Part shown: piece by piece, positions 46,287-56,473 of the stretch
Layout of the letters: each line of letters opens with the position of its first letter
How positions within the stretch are numbered: position 1 is the stretch's first letter
DNA from: Pedobacter psychrodurus
Lineage (GTDB): Bacteria > Bacteroidota > Bacteroidia > Sphingobacteriales > Sphingobacteriaceae
Direction: 5' to 3'
NCBI RefSeq assembly: GCF_004331735.1
Contig: NZ_SJSO01000023.1
Span: 29,554 to 93,553, forward strand
DNA: 64,000 bases
Translations under genes and position numbers: made by a program
Notes under the pieces: generated by a model
What the model was told of the DNA's origin: nothing
Seen by the model: only the letters and a program-made list of their open reading frames with translations
Database searches by the model: none

Positions 46287-48149
46287 TTATTGAATTTTCT
46301 TTAAACGATAAGCTTCGATGATTTTATAAAAAATCTGATGGTTAGGATATACGCCGATAAAGGCTTCCGAACCAGGACCGTAGGCAAATACGGGCACCAT
46401 AATATTGGTATGGTCATCTGTACTGAAATTGCCACGAACAGTTCCTTTTCTATAAGAAGCATCCAGGAGCGACAGTCCTCCGGTTTCATGATCGGCCGTT
46501 ACAATGACCAAAGTTTCACCATCCTGATCGGCAAACTTTAAGGCTTCACCAACCAGGCGGTCAAAATCTTGTTGTTCGGTTACCGCGAAGGGCAAATCGT
46601 TTGCATGCCCGCCATGATCGATCTGTGCCCCTTCTGCCATGATAAAAAATCCTTTTTTATTTTTCGAGAGCAGTTCAACCGTTTTTAAGAACGAAGTTTT
46701 CAGCATTTCTCCCCGGCCTTCCAATATTTTCCGCGTAGCCGAATCGTCTAAAAGTACCACTTGTTTATCTGCATTTGAGGCAACAAAACTTTTTAGGTCT
46801 TTCTGTATGGTATAACCTTTGGCCGAGATTTTATCCATCAATTTTTGGTCTGGATTTTCGGTAAAACTTTTGCGTTTCGAACCAACTAGAATATCAACAT
46901 GACCGTTTTGAAAATCGGCTGCAATTTCCTTCGTCATAGATCGTTCAAGCTGATGAGCATAAAACGCTGCAGGCGTAGCATCGGTAATATCGCCACTACT
47001 GATAATCCCGCTTGTAATACCATAAGGCGCCAAAATATCAGGAATAGACTGAAGTGGTTTACCGATAGAATCGACGCTGATGTAGCGATTATTGGTTTTA
47101 TGCCCTGTAGCCATAGCCGTTGCACCTGCTGCAGAATCAGTAAAATCTGAATTCGAAGCTTCGGTGCGAGATAGGCCAAGATGTTTAATCGTGATGATGT
47201 TGGATTGACCAAAATTAGCACTCAAGCCTGCCTGAATCTGTGCCAGTCCCATTCCATCTCCGATCAAAAGAATTACATTTTTGGCTTTAGTTTTTAGTCC
47301 GTCGCTTTTGTAAGTTGGCTGATAAGGCCTGTAGGCCTTCGGGTTGCTGTACTCGAGCTTAACCCTGTTCTGGTAAAAATCTTTTAGCAATGCGGGATGA
47401 TCAGTTCCGATCCAATCAACCCCCATGTGTTCCAATTCTTTCCAACTGTTCGGACTATCTTTAGTTGCCCAAAAACGAAAAGGTTTACCCATTGCGTGTG
47501 CTTTGCCAATCACCGCTTTCATCTTGTCTAAATCGGTTGGCGTTGGGGTTCCTTTTCCATTCCATACCGAATAATGAGAAATATCATCGCTGATCATCCC
47601 AATATGCTTTAGCTGATCACTTGTGTATGTATTTGCAGGACGGCCATCGAAACTGATGAGCGATGGGTAATCCTTAAACTTTTCGGCAGGCGGAACAGCC
47701 CCGCTCATTACAATTTTAATAGCTGAAGGATTGATCTGATGATCGAAAACAGATTCATTACCCTTTAAATCGGCCAGTAATTTCGGGATTACGTGTTCAT
47801 AATCTTCTTTTATATCGATTACCAACTGAAGTTTTTGTTTCGGATCGGGATAAGGATGGTTGGCATGGTCTTTAAAAAAGGCCACCAATGGATCGATATA
47901 CAATTTCTTCAATGTTTTGCCCGGCGTAATTTCACCGCTTTCGTGGGCAACAAACAACTCGCCATTACGGTAAAACACATCTGCCTCAATAGACCCCATG
48001 CCTGCATAATAGGCCTCCAACAGAGGAATCTGCTGTTTATAATCGTTATGACTATGTCCATTACCAACATTCAGTTTCTGCTGAGCAGAAACTGAATGTA
48101 CACCTAAACCCAATAATAAAAAGAGGATCAGTTTATTCTGTTTTACCAT
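46287..48149 (-). CDS. phosphodiesterase-alkaline phosphatase fusion
   Basis: 620 residues: signal peptide (to about SAQQ), then a GDPD/PI-PLC-like barrel (about 25 to 270; GHSHNDY with His32/His34, SIEADVF with Glu55 and Asp57, FVAHES with His69), then a complete alkaline phosphatase (about 288 to 620; ILLIGDGMG with Asp298, FTDSAAGATAMATG with nucleophile Ser339, TADHETGG metal site). One chain could cut a phosphodiester and strip phosphate from the product. Its start overlaps the SusD stop by 7 bases, so it belongs to the SusCD operon and tells us the likely cargo. Confidence 0.88.
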   Translation of the reverse strand: MVKQNKLILFLLLGLGVHSVSAQQKLNVGNGHSHNDYKQQIPLLEAYYAGMGSIEADVFYRNGELFVAHESGEITPGKTLKKLYIDPLVAFFKDHANHPYPDPKQKLQLVIDIKEDYEHVIPKLLADLKGNESVFDHQINPSAIKIVMSGAVPPAEKFKDYPSLISFDGRPANTYTSDQLKHIGMISDDISHYSVWNGKGTPTPTDLDKMKAVIGKAHAMGKPFRFWATKDSPNSWKELEHMGVDWIGTDHPALLKDFYQNRVKLEYSNPKAYRPYQPTYKSDGLKTKAKNVILLIGDGMGLAQIQAGLSANFGQSNIITIKHLGLSRTEASNSDFTDSAAGATAMATGHKTNNRYISVDSIGKPLQSIPDILAPYGITSGIISSGDITDATPAAFYAHQLERSMTKEIAADFQNGHVDILVGSKRKSFTENPDQKLMDKISAKGYTIQKDLKSFVASNADKQVVLLDDSATRKILEGRGEMLKTSFLKTVELLSKNKKGFFIMAEGAQIDHGGHANDLPFAVTEQQDFDRLVGEALKFADQDGETLVIVTADHETGGLSLLDASYRKGTVRGNFSTDDHTNIMVPVFAYGPGSEAFIGVYPNHQIFYKIIEAYRLKKIQ

Positions 48150-49666
48150 CCTACGTTCTGTTTAATTACGCCCGCACTGTTATCAATTTCTCTTTGTGGT
48201 ACTGCCCATACATCATGTACCTGTGGGTTGAATGTTCTGGCAGGCCAGATTACAGTTCCATCAAAATCGTGCAAAGGTTTTGCATAAGCTGCCTGTGCAT
48301 CGCCCCATCTTACCAGATCGCGGTGGCGGTCGGCCCATTCTCCGGCGAGTTCGTTGCGGCGTTCGCGTTTAAGGTCGTCGATAGTCATTCCTGTTTTGGC
48401 GCCTAAACCTGCACGTAGCCTGATTTTGTTTAATTCGGTATCGCCGGCTCCTGCACCACTAAGGTTAATTGCAGCTTCTGCCTTAATCAGCAAAACTTCG
48501 GCATAACGCATTAAAGGCACATTTAAATCTGTTGTGCCATTGTCACCATTCGGATTCACATGTGTTGGAATTGGATTAGCATAGGAAAACGGCTCCATAT
48601 ATTTTTTAAACTGGTAATTTGAAGTCGCTCCTGCATCTTTGGTAAAGCTGCGCTCAGCACCAAAGAACATAAATTTATCGCCCGGTTTTAAAATGGTGGC
48701 TTCACGGCGCTGATCGCCAGTTTCATAAGAATCGTAAAGTTCTTTGGTGGGTAAATAATAACCCCATCCGTTATAAATTCCCCAGGCTTTATTGGTTAAC
48801 ATTACGCCCGGAAGCTTACTACCCCAGCCTGTTCCGCCCCCACTTGGCGTACACACCACCGACCAGATATATTCTTTCGACCAGTTGTTTGATGCTTTAA
48901 ACACATCGGCAAAACCTGTATTCACTAAATCGTGCTGTCCTGAACTAATCACCATGTCGGCATATTTAGCGGCATTGGCATAATCTTTTTTGTACAGATA
49001 CACTTTAGATAAGTAGGCCCATGCAGCCGTTTTATGTGCTTTACCGTAGTCGGCAGGTTTCATTGCCGAAAACAACGGAAGGTTATCGGCCGCTTTTAAT
49101 AAAAGTGAAATGATATAATCGTAGTTTTCGTTTACATTTTTTGCACGGGCAATAGGCTGAGCGGGATCACTCTCTGGTGTTACAATGGGCACTCCGGCTT
49201 TATCGTTACCGTAATTTGCGGCCAATTGGAAATAAACCAGTCCGGCGTTAAAATAAGCATCGCCAATAATTTGTTTTTTCAAGACTTCATCCATTGCAAT
49301 GGTGGGCACATTGATAATGATATCATTGGCGCGTTTCACGATGGCATAACGCATGCTCCATTGGGTTTCGGTGTAACCTCCGCCAACATAAGTACGGTTA
49401 AAATTTTTGATATTATCGGCCTCTGGTTTGTTACGTCCGGTAACCATATCATCGCTGGCATTTATAAACCAGAACATCCCACGGCCGTAAAAGTCTTCAG
49501 CATTATAATTTTCGTACATCCCGCCTTCGGCTTTTAATGCATCTTCTTTTGTTTTCCAGAAGTTTTGTGCCGATGGAGATCCTTCGGGAACAATATCAAG
49601 CTCTTTTGTGCATGAAGAGAAAAAAGCAAGGGCGGCAAATGCCATATATTTTAAATTCGTTTTCAT
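48143..49666 (-). CDS. SusD-family substrate-binding lipoprotein
   Basis: 507 residues with a lipoprotein signal (FFSSC, Cys19). SusD/RagB features: TPR-like helices, LKAEGGMYENYNAEDFYG, a C-terminal MRYAEVLLIKAEAAINL and a final NQ-type motif. It caps the SusC porin to pass ligand in. Coupled by overlap to a phosphodiesterase/phosphatase rather than to a glycosidase, so an organophosphate or phospholipid head-group ligand is more likely than a glycan. Confidence 0.92.
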   Translation of the reverse strand: MKTNLKYMAFAALAFFSSCTKELDIVPEGSPSAQNFWKTKEDALKAEGGMYENYNAEDFYGRGMFWFINASDDMVTGRNKPEADNIKNFNRTYVGGGYTETQWSMRYAIVKRANDIIINVPTIAMDEVLKKQIIGDAYFNAGLVYFQLAANYGNDKAGVPIVTPESDPAQPIARAKNVNENYDYIISLLLKAADNLPLFSAMKPADYGKAHKTAAWAYLSKVYLYKKDYANAAKYADMVISSGQHDLVNTGFADVFKASNNWSKEYIWSVVCTPSGGGTGWGSKLPGVMLTNKAWGIYNGWGYYLPTKELYDSYETGDQRREATILKPGDKFMFFGAERSFTKDAGATSNYQFKKYMEPFSYANPIPTHVNPNGDNGTTDLNVPLMRYAEVLLIKAEAAINLSGAGAGDTELNKIRLRAGLGAKTGMTIDDLKRERRNELAGEWADRHRDLVRWGDAQAAYAKPLHDFDGTVIWPARTFNPQVHDVWAVPQREIDNSAGVIKQNVGW

Positions 49667-49679
49667 TGTTGTTTTGTGA

Positions 49680-52600
49680 TTATAGATTTACACTTAAACC
49701 AAAGATAAAACTGCGTGCCTGAGGGTAACGACCAACATCCAATCCGTTGTTATCCATTCCGATTTCCGGATCAAAGCCTGAATAATCAGTAATGGTAAAG
49801 AGATTGTTTGCCGTGGCATAAATTCTTACCGCTCCGGTTTTTAACTTATTCGTCAGCGATTTTGGCAAACTGTAACCCAGGGTTACGTTGCGGATGCGCA
49901 GGTAAGAACCATCTTCGATATAAAAATCGGAAGCATTAAAGTTTCCATTGGCATCACTTGTTGAAATAATCGGCACTTTACCACCCGGGTTCTCTGGCGA
50001 CCAGGCATCGAGAATACCTACCAGTTTGTTGTAAGAAGGCCCACTAGCACTATAAGTAGTACGTTTTACCGCATTAAACAATTTATTACCCTGTACGCCT
50101 TGTGCAAAAATATTAAAATCGAAATTTTTATAACTTGCATTAAAGCTCAATCCGTAAGAGAAATCAGGGTAAGCACTGCCAGCGAAATAACGGTCTTTAC
50201 CATCAATAGATCCATCCCCATTAATATCAACAAATTTAAAATCACCAGCTTTTGCATTCGGCTGGATCTTAGTTCCCTTAGCATTTTTATAGTTATCAGC
50301 TTCCGCCTGACTCTGGAAAATACCATCCGTTTTTAATACATAGTAACTGTACAAAGGTTGACCAACCCTGATGGTAAGCGGTGCAAGCTCGTTACGGAAA
50401 TTCGTACCCACAGCAATGTTTTCTAATCCCGGTGCCAGTTCCTGTACTTTGTTGTTAATTTTAGTTAAAGTAGCGTTTACACTATAAGTAAATGCTGCAT
50501 TTTTATTGCTATTATAAGTTAAACCCAATTCTAAACCTTTATCTTTTACAATACCAGCATTAATGGTCTGCGTATTTAAACCCGCTGTTCCAGGTAGCGA
50601 TCTGGTTAAGATCATCTTATTGGTTTCTTTGATAAAATAATCAGCATTAAGGCTTAATCTGCCAAAAACTGCCACATCAAGACCAAAGTTTGTTTGTTTT
50701 GATTCTGCCCATGTTAAATCTTTGTTAGCCAAAACGGTCTGTACATAACCATTTTGTAAAGTTGGTGTCTGTCCGAAATAACTTTGAGTGGCACTTAACA
50801 ATGGATTTACTGCAGAAGCATTAAGCGATCCTAAATTACCCAAAATACCATAACTACCTCTTAGCTTCAATTCGTTTAACCAGGTTGCATCTTTAAGAAA
50901 ATCTTCTTTGCTCACTACCCAGCCCAGCGAAGCTGACCCGTAATTTTTGGTCCTGTTATTTTTACTGAGCAGCGATGATCCATCACGACGACCGATTAAC
51001 GACAATAAATATTTTTCTTTGTAATTATAATTGGCCCTTAAAAATAATGAAGAAAGTGCCTGTTCATACATCCCACTAACTGAAGGCTGAATAACTGTTG
51101 CATTAACCAGGTACCTGTATTGAGGCGATTCGTCATCAAAACCTGCTCCTGAAGCCGACAAACTATTACTTTTAGTTTTCTGGAAAGAATAACCACCGGT
51201 AAGATCTAACTGATGACTACCAAAAGTTGCTTTATAACTTAAAACCTGCTCAGCAAGGAAATCTTTAGCACGGCTACTGCTTTCCTGTAAACTATTGCTC
51301 AATACCGGCTTTCCTACTTCTGGCCTTTTTGGCGTAAAGCTTTTAAATGCGGCATCAGTTTTAGTGATACTTAAGTTAGACCTAAAAGTTAAACCTTTGG
51401 CCAGTTTTATGTTAGCGTAAGGATTAACCACTAAAACATTTACAGGATTGTTGATATCGATACGTTGCAGATCGGCAACCGGATTAACAATATCTCCATA
51501 ATCGCCTGCATACTGTCCGCCTGGTAAACCGGCAAAGCTGCCATCGGCATTATAAGGTGTTCCATTGGTTGGATAATAAATGGCCGAAAGTAAAGCACCG
51601 GTATAATCGCTACTGGTATTTGCACCGTTTCCATTGGTACTACTATAGGATAAGTTTTCGCCAACTTTTAACCAATTGGTTACCTCATGCTCGGTATTGA
51701 TCCTAAAATTGTAGCGTTTAGTTTTGGTATTTAACACAATGCCTTCTGCATTACGGTAATTGAAACTTAGGTAATAATTAGATTTTTCGCTACCACCATT
51801 TATTGCAGCGTTGTAATCCTGTAACATTCCATCTCTAAAAACTTCGTCCATCCAGTTGGTGCGGGTAGTCTGTCCATCAGGATATTTCGAAGCATCAAAA
51901 GCCGGTAATATTGTAGTACCACCGTTTTTGGCAGCAGTTGCGGCCACCTGTGCGCGTTGCTGGGCATTTAATGGTTCCAGTTTTCTCCAGGCGCTCTGTT
52001 GCCCTACTTTGGCATCGAAACTGATCTGCATTTTACCACTTTTCCCTTTTTTGGTGGTTACCAATACTACCCCACCTGATGCCCTTGCACCATAAATGGC
52101 TGCAGATGCATCTTTTAACACAGAAATAGATTCGATATCGTTAGGATTGAGTTGTGGTGTACCAGAAAATATAGATCCATCGATTACGTATAATACATTT
52201 TCTCCGTTAATACCTCCCGCACCGCGGATATTAATACGTGGAGGAGAAGTTGGGTCGCCACCTTCGTTGCTTACAATTACTCCTGGAGATTTTCCGGCCA
52301 ATACCTCTCCTACACTGTTCAGTGAACGCGAAGAAAGTTTATCCAATCCAACAATGCTGATTGCACCTGTTAAGGTTTCTTTTTTCTGTGTTCCGTAACC
52401 TACTACAACCACTTCAGCAAGCATTGAACGTTCTTCACTCAAAACCAGATTAATAACCTGATTTTCGCCCACTTTTACTTCTTTGGTACGGTAACCGATC
52501 ATGGAGAACGATAGCACTGCATCAGCACCCACTTCAATGCGGTAAGCACCGTTTCCATCGGTTATGGTCCCGCTTTGCGTGCCTAGTACCTTTACCGAAA

Positions 52601-53027
52601 CGCCTGGCAAGGTTACCCCTGTAGAATCGCGTACTACCCCAGTTACGATGCGGTCTGGCTTATTAGAAACGGCATTGTTCAATATTACATATTCACCTTT
52701 TTCTAAAACCTGTAAACCAAGCCTATCGAGCAATGACCTTACAGGTTCTGTTGTGAAATCGCCACTCACAAACGTATTTTTCTGTTGAAGCTGATCAGGA
52801 TTATAGACAAAGCTAAGTCCGGTGCGCGACTCAATTTCTTTGATAATTTCGGTCATTTTACGGCCTTTGTTAATCGTAATGCTGACTGTGGTTTTCTCTA
52901 ATTTTTGTGCCATACCTGCCGAGGCCAGGATTGAGCTGCAAAATATGCAGAGGATTGAAAATGTTAAACATGAGTATTTCATGACCTTATAAAGAGCTGA
53001 TGTCCTCTTAGCGGAGGTTGGTTTCAT
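49680..53027 (-). CDS. SusC-family TonB-dependent transporter with STN domain
   Basis: 1115 residues. Signal peptide, an STN (secretin/TonB short) domain (about 45 to 118, VSITINKGRKMTEIIKEIES), a carboxypeptidase-D-like domain (VTGVVRDSTGVTLPGVSVKV), the plug with SusC signature (GYGTQKKETLTGAIS and GVVLVTTKKG) and a 22-strand barrel ending in FIFGLSVNL. The STN domain signals to a FecR anti-sigma factor, which is encoded next upstream with its sigma factor. An in-frame Met at residue 16 is an alternative start. Ligand is unknown; see the SusD entry. Confidence 0.93.
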   Translation of the reverse strand: MKPTSAKRTSALYKVMKYSCLTFSILCIFCSSILASAGMAQKLEKTTVSITINKGRKMTEIIKEIESRTGLSFVYNPDQLQQKNTFVSGDFTTEPVRSLLDRLGLQVLEKGEYVILNNAVSNKPDRIVTGVVRDSTGVTLPGVSVKVLGTQSGTITDGNGAYRIEVGADAVLSFSMIGYRTKEVKVGENQVINLVLSEERSMLAEVVVVGYGTQKKETLTGAISIVGLDKLSSRSLNSVGEVLAGKSPGVIVSNEGGDPTSPPRINIRGAGGINGENVLYVIDGSIFSGTPQLNPNDIESISVLKDASAAIYGARASGGVVLVTTKKGKSGKMQISFDAKVGQQSAWRKLEPLNAQQRAQVAATAAKNGGTTILPAFDASKYPDGQTTRTNWMDEVFRDGMLQDYNAAINGGSEKSNYYLSFNYRNAEGIVLNTKTKRYNFRINTEHEVTNWLKVGENLSYSSTNGNGANTSSDYTGALLSAIYYPTNGTPYNADGSFAGLPGGQYAGDYGDIVNPVADLQRIDINNPVNVLVVNPYANIKLAKGLTFRSNLSITKTDAAFKSFTPKRPEVGKPVLSNSLQESSSRAKDFLAEQVLSYKATFGSHQLDLTGGYSFQKTKSNSLSASGAGFDDESPQYRYLVNATVIQPSVSGMYEQALSSLFLRANYNYKEKYLLSLIGRRDGSSLLSKNNRTKNYGSASLGWVVSKEDFLKDATWLNELKLRGSYGILGNLGSLNASAVNPLLSATQSYFGQTPTLQNGYVQTVLANKDLTWAESKQTNFGLDVAVFGRLSLNADYFIKETNKMILTRSLPGTAGLNTQTINAGIVKDKGLELGLTYNSNKNAAFTYSVNATLTKINNKVQELAPGLENIAVGTNFRNELAPLTIRVGQPLYSYYVLKTDGIFQSQAEADNYKNAKGTKIQPNAKAGDFKFVDINGDGSIDGKDRYFAGSAYPDFSYGLSFNASYKNFDFNIFAQGVQGNKLFNAVKRTTYSASGPSYNKLVGILDAWSPENPGGKVPIISTSDANGNFNASDFYIEDGSYLRIRNVTLGYSLPKSLTNKLKTGAVRIYATANNLFTITDYSGFDPEIGMDNNGLDVGRYPQARSFIFGLSVNL

Positions 53028-53143
53028 TTGTTTGATTTGTTTTTTTTAAAGCTTTTAATTACGCTGGCTCTTTGGCCAGAAAGAAAGATTACGGTGGCCA
53101 GTCTAACTGGTACCGCTAAGTATTTCTATATTACCTGCTCATC

Positions 53144-54088
53144 TCATCTGTATATATTAAATGTTTTATGATTTTTTGATCCGTTAAACTTGAGGTGGTG
53201 CAGACTGCAAATGATATCCAAAATCTCTTCTGGCGATTGCCTGCTGCTGAAAACGGCTGTGCTTTTAAGTTTGTTCAAAGCACTATCGCTCAGCGAAATC
53301 TTGATGCTGTACACATACTGGAGTTTGTTGATTACCTGTTCTAAGCTTGCACCGTCAAAAGCGAGTTCGATAAAAGCTACAGCTTTGGTTTTGCCAATGG
53401 CAGCTCGGCCGGCGCTTTTATCATAGGTTAAAAACTCATCTTTAATCAATGTACCCAGATTTCCTTTTTTGTTGCTCACTGCAACCTTTCCGGTAACTAC
53501 GGCAACTTCGATATGTTTGCTAGCCTGATAAGACTTAACCTTGAAAGAGGTCCCCAGCACCCTAATGTCGACCCCGGATGTGGTGTGTACCGTAAATGGT
53601 CTTTTTTCCTGATGGGCAATATCAAAAAAAGCTTCACCTTCTTTTAATGCGATCTGGCGGTTGTTTGAATCAAATGCTTTAGGATAGCAAAGTTTTGCAG
53701 AAGGTTCCAACAAAACCATTGAACCATCTGATAAGGTAATGCGCTTCCGTTCTGCGCTTCCAGTAATTACGGTAATCTCGTTTTCAAGCTTTATTGGAGC
53801 ATGGAGTCTCCAAATGCTTATTCCCAGTGTAACAATGATAAGTATGGCGGCGGCAATCCTGATAAAAGACTGGAGTTTGAATACCTTGCCATGTTTTGGC
53901 TTTTCGTGCATAGCAGTCTGAAGGTGAGCAAACATTTGTTCTCCTATCGCTGCTTTTCGATCATCGCTCAATTCAATATTTTCCTGATTGAGCGTGGCAT
54001 ACCACTCTTCAACTTTTTTTTGCTCTTGCGGACTTGCCTGCTTATCGAGATATTTCTGCAGCAGCTCCTTTGCCTGTTCTTCTGTCAT
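53144..54088 (-). CDS. FecR-type anti-sigma factor
   Basis: 314 residues: cytoplasmic N-terminus (about 1 to 78) that holds the sigma factor, one membrane helix (IRIAAAILIIVTLGISIW), then a periplasmic FecR domain (ITLSDGSMVLLEPSAKLCYP, GEAFFDIAHQEKRPFTVHT, VLGTSFKVKSY) and a C-terminal STN-contacting part. It relays ligand binding by the SusC at 49680 to the sigma factor at 54152. Confidence 0.92.
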   Translation of the reverse strand: MTEEQAKELLQKYLDKQASPQEQKKVEEWYATLNQENIELSDDRKAAIGEQMFAHLQTAMHEKPKHGKVFKLQSFIRIAAAILIIVTLGISIWRLHAPIKLENEITVITGSAERKRITLSDGSMVLLEPSAKLCYPKAFDSNNRQIALKEGEAFFDIAHQEKRPFTVHTTSGVDIRVLGTSFKVKSYQASKHIEVAVVTGKVAVSNKKGNLGTLIKDEFLTYDKSAGRAAIGKTKAVAFIELAFDGASLEQVINKLQYVYSIKISLSDSALNKLKSTAVFSSRQSPEEILDIICSLHHLKFNGSKNHKTFNIYR

Positions 54089-54151
54089 TTAAATACATGT
54101 CAGTTGAAAAGCAGATTGGTACTAACCAAAAATGTTATCTAAAAATTAACT

Positions 54152-54739
54152 TTATGTTAAGCCGATTAAAGTCGCAATGAGCAGAATATAGGAAAGACTT
54201 TTTTTGAGCAGTTTAAGCGCCGCGGAAATCTGATTTTTTACCGTTTGTACAGAAAGGTCTAGTTCAGTAGCTATTTCTTTGATGGATTTTTCCTGTTTTC
54301 GGCTCATCGAGAATACCAATTGCATTTTTTCAGGTAAAAGTGCAATGGCGGCATCAACTTCTAAATGAAGTTCTTTTAAGATCAGTTTATCATCAGCCGC
54401 GGCAGTATGTTGCTCATTCATTAAGGTAGTAAGTGCAGTTTGGTGTTGTTCCTTAATGCTACCCGATCTGAAATAATTAATCACCTTATATTTCACAGCA
54501 CCATGCAGGTAACCACCGAGACTTCCCGTTAGGTTAATTGCTGTTCGGTTCTCCCAGAGGGATATAAAAATTTCCTGTGTAATGTCCTGCGCCAGCGCTT
54601 CTTCACCCGTTTTTTTCAGTGCAACATCAAAAACATCCTCCCAATAGATCCGGTAGATCTCCTCCATAGCCTGATGGTCTCCAAGCTGTAAAGATGAAAA
54701 TAATGAATTGTCCAAGGGATGCCGTTTTATAAAGGGCAA
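54152..54739 (-). CDS. ECF RNA polymerase sigma factor
   Basis: 195 residues with sigma region 2 (MEEIYRIYWEDVFDVALKK, AQDITQEIFISLWENR) and region 4 (QLVFSMSRKQEKSIKEIATELDLSVQTVKNQIS). The frame starts with a TTG at 54739; another TTG at 54715 is possible, and the first ATG is too far inside region 2. The C-terminus has a hydrophobic tail (YILLIATLIGLT), seen in many Bacteroidota ECF factors. It heads the sigma-FecR-SusC-SusD-phosphatase series and should switch it on when the substrate is bound. Confidence 0.9.
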   Translation of the reverse strand: MPFIKRHPLDNSLFSSLQLGDHQAMEEIYRIYWEDVFDVALKKTGEEALAQDITQEIFISLWENRTAINLTGSLGGYLHGAVKYKVINYFRSGSIKEQHQTALTTLMNEQHTAAADDKLILKELHLEVDAAIALLPEKMQLVFSMSRKQEKSIKEIATELDLSVQTVKNQISAALKLLKKSLSYILLIATLIGLT

Positions 54740-54872
54740 AGCTAACGGCCCTATATTCCCTTAATATTAATAAATCTTAAAGAGTAGAAGTAGATGGGAG
54801 AATTTTAATCCTATGTGAGAGATAGCGCGCTACCCTGTCGATTACTAGATGGCCTTTCTCCTATAGATCGAT

Positions 54873-54941
54873 CGTCATTCCCACGCAGGTGGGAATCCTA
54901 ATGCAATATGCTTTAAGATTCCCAATCATCTGAGAATGATG
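54873..54941. repeat. paired-hairpin element, copy 3
   Basis: Starts CGTCATTCCCACGCAGGTGG and continues GGGAATCC, then AAGATTCCCAATCATCTGAG and AATGATG. The shortest and most degenerate copy; it lies in the sigma gene's upstream region. Confidence 0.7.
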
Positions 54942-55015
54942 TAACGCTAAATAGATTTCTATAAAAGTAAAAGCGTTTAATTGAGATTATCGTATCAGGA
55001 TTAACTCAAGTCATT

Positions 55016-56020
55016 TTACCCAAACAACCCAGCAAAAATTTTATTCGAATGTAATTTTGCCTGATGATTGTAAATATGCGAGGTGCTCATGATCTCATTT
55101 ACACCATATTTTGTTACAAAAGCGGCTAAATTTTCTTTAATGGTTTCGGCACTGCCAATAAATGAATAATACAACATCTGTTCTACCGCTTCTTTTTCCA
55201 ACTGATCCCAATAAGTATTCACATCATCAACTGCAGGCTTTAATAATTCTCTTTTACCTGTAATTACACCCAAGAACATACGCTTTACTGAACTTGATAA
55301 ACGTTCAGCTTCGGCATCGGTATCGGCAGCAACCACATTTACACAAGCCATTACATAAGGCTCCTGTAAAAATGCAGATGGCTTAAAGTTATTTCTGTAA
55401 ATGGAAATGGCCTGTTCGAAATAGGTTGGTGCAAAATGACTGGCAAAAGCATAAGGAAGACCTTTTTCTGCTGCTAAGCGTGCACTATCGGTGCTCGAAC
55501 CCAAAATCCAGATCGGAATATCCAATCCTTCGCCTGGAATAGCCCTTACGCTCGCACGATTATTATCAGCAGAAAAAAACTGTTGTAATTTATCAATATC
55601 TCTGGGAAAACTATGAACAGCACTAAAATTTTCACCACGAATGGCCATTGCCGTAACCTGATCGGTTCCAGGTGCCCTGCCCAACCCCAGGTCGATACGG
55701 TTGGGATAAAGGGAGGCTAACGTACCAAATTGTTCGGCAACAATTAATGGTGCGTGATTGGGCAGCATAATGCCTCCAGAACCTACGCGGATGCTATGGG
55801 TGCCACCAGCAATATAACCGATAAGCACCGCCGTTGCCGAACTGGCTACGCCAGCCATGTTATGGTGTTCGGCAAACCAGTAACGTGTATAACCTAAAGT
55901 TTCAGACTGTTTAGCTAAATCGAGGCTTGTTTTAAAGGTATCTGCAGCAGTAAAACCGTCTAAAACGGTTGCAAGATCGAGAACGGAATAAAGTACGTTT
56001 TTTAATAAGTGATCAGCCAT
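55016..56020 (-). CDS. luciferase-like flavin-dependent oxidoreductase
   Basis: 334 residues of the LLM-class flavin monooxygenase fold (single-component, LuxA-like subgroup): YSVLDLATVLDG at the start, RYWFAEHHNMAGVASSATAV, RVGSGGIMLPNHAPLIVAEQFGTL and RIDLGLGRAPGTDQVTAMAI are the hallmarks. No signal peptide. Substrate unknown; no pathway partners nearby. Confidence 0.9.
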   Translation of the reverse strand: MADHLLKNVLYSVLDLATVLDGFTAADTFKTSLDLAKQSETLGYTRYWFAEHHNMAGVASSATAVLIGYIAGGTHSIRVGSGGIMLPNHAPLIVAEQFGTLASLYPNRIDLGLGRAPGTDQVTAMAIRGENFSAVHSFPRDIDKLQQFFSADNNRASVRAIPGEGLDIPIWILGSSTDSARLAAEKGLPYAFASHFAPTYFEQAISIYRNNFKPSAFLQEPYVMACVNVVAADTDAEAERLSSSVKRMFLGVITGKRELLKPAVDDVNTYWDQLEKEAVEQMLYYSFIGSAETIKENLAAFVTKYGVNEIMSTSHIYNHQAKLHSNKIFAGLFG

Positions 56021-56047
56021 AAATTAAAGGGATAAAAATCTATGCTG

Positions 56048-56055
56048 CAAAAATA
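56048..56055 (-). promoter_or_regulatory. TATTTTTG, candidate -7 box of LLM gene
   Basis: On the minus strand TATTTTTG matches TAnnTTTG, 27 bases before the start codon at 56020. The -33 box is not clear. Confidence 0.35.
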
Positions 56056-56419
56056 TCTTTAATAAAACCAAGTCGTGTTTATCTGAATATATATGACGTT
56101 TAGCCAACACTAATCAGTTCAGAAGGTATAATGCATGGGAGCTATGCAAAAATGAGAGCGTTAATTAGACAACCGGGACTACATAGATGTAGGAGTATAT
56201 ATATTCTTGTAACAAAACGAACTAACCTGCGCTCTTAGCTTGATTAAAACCAATAATTCGATTAACAAAACCATTAAAGGCGGAGTATATTTTTTATAGG
56301 TATTCTAATATTTTTATGGATTGTAGCTAGTGCCCGCATCTTGTAAACTTAATTGACACATTTTTGCGTTAAATTAGTAAATAAGAAAAAGACTTAAAAT
56401 TAATCCGTATAGATAGTAC

Positions 56420-56438
56420 CCTTTTCGGTACGAAAAGG
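56420..56438. promoter_or_regulatory. inverted repeat upstream of LytTR gene
   Basis: CCTTTTCG-GTA-CGAAAAGG, a perfect 8-bp inverted repeat 35 bases before the start codon. A candidate operator for autoregulation. Confidence 0.4.
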
Positions 56439-56473
56439 CGTAATTTCGTTATAAGAGAAACAGATTTTTGAAG

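Larger units (their letters stand above)
56021..56473. other. divergent intergenic before LytTR regulator
   Basis: 453 AT-rich bases with no supported gene; upstream regions for the LLM gene (left) and the LytTR regulator (right). Confidence 0.5.
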
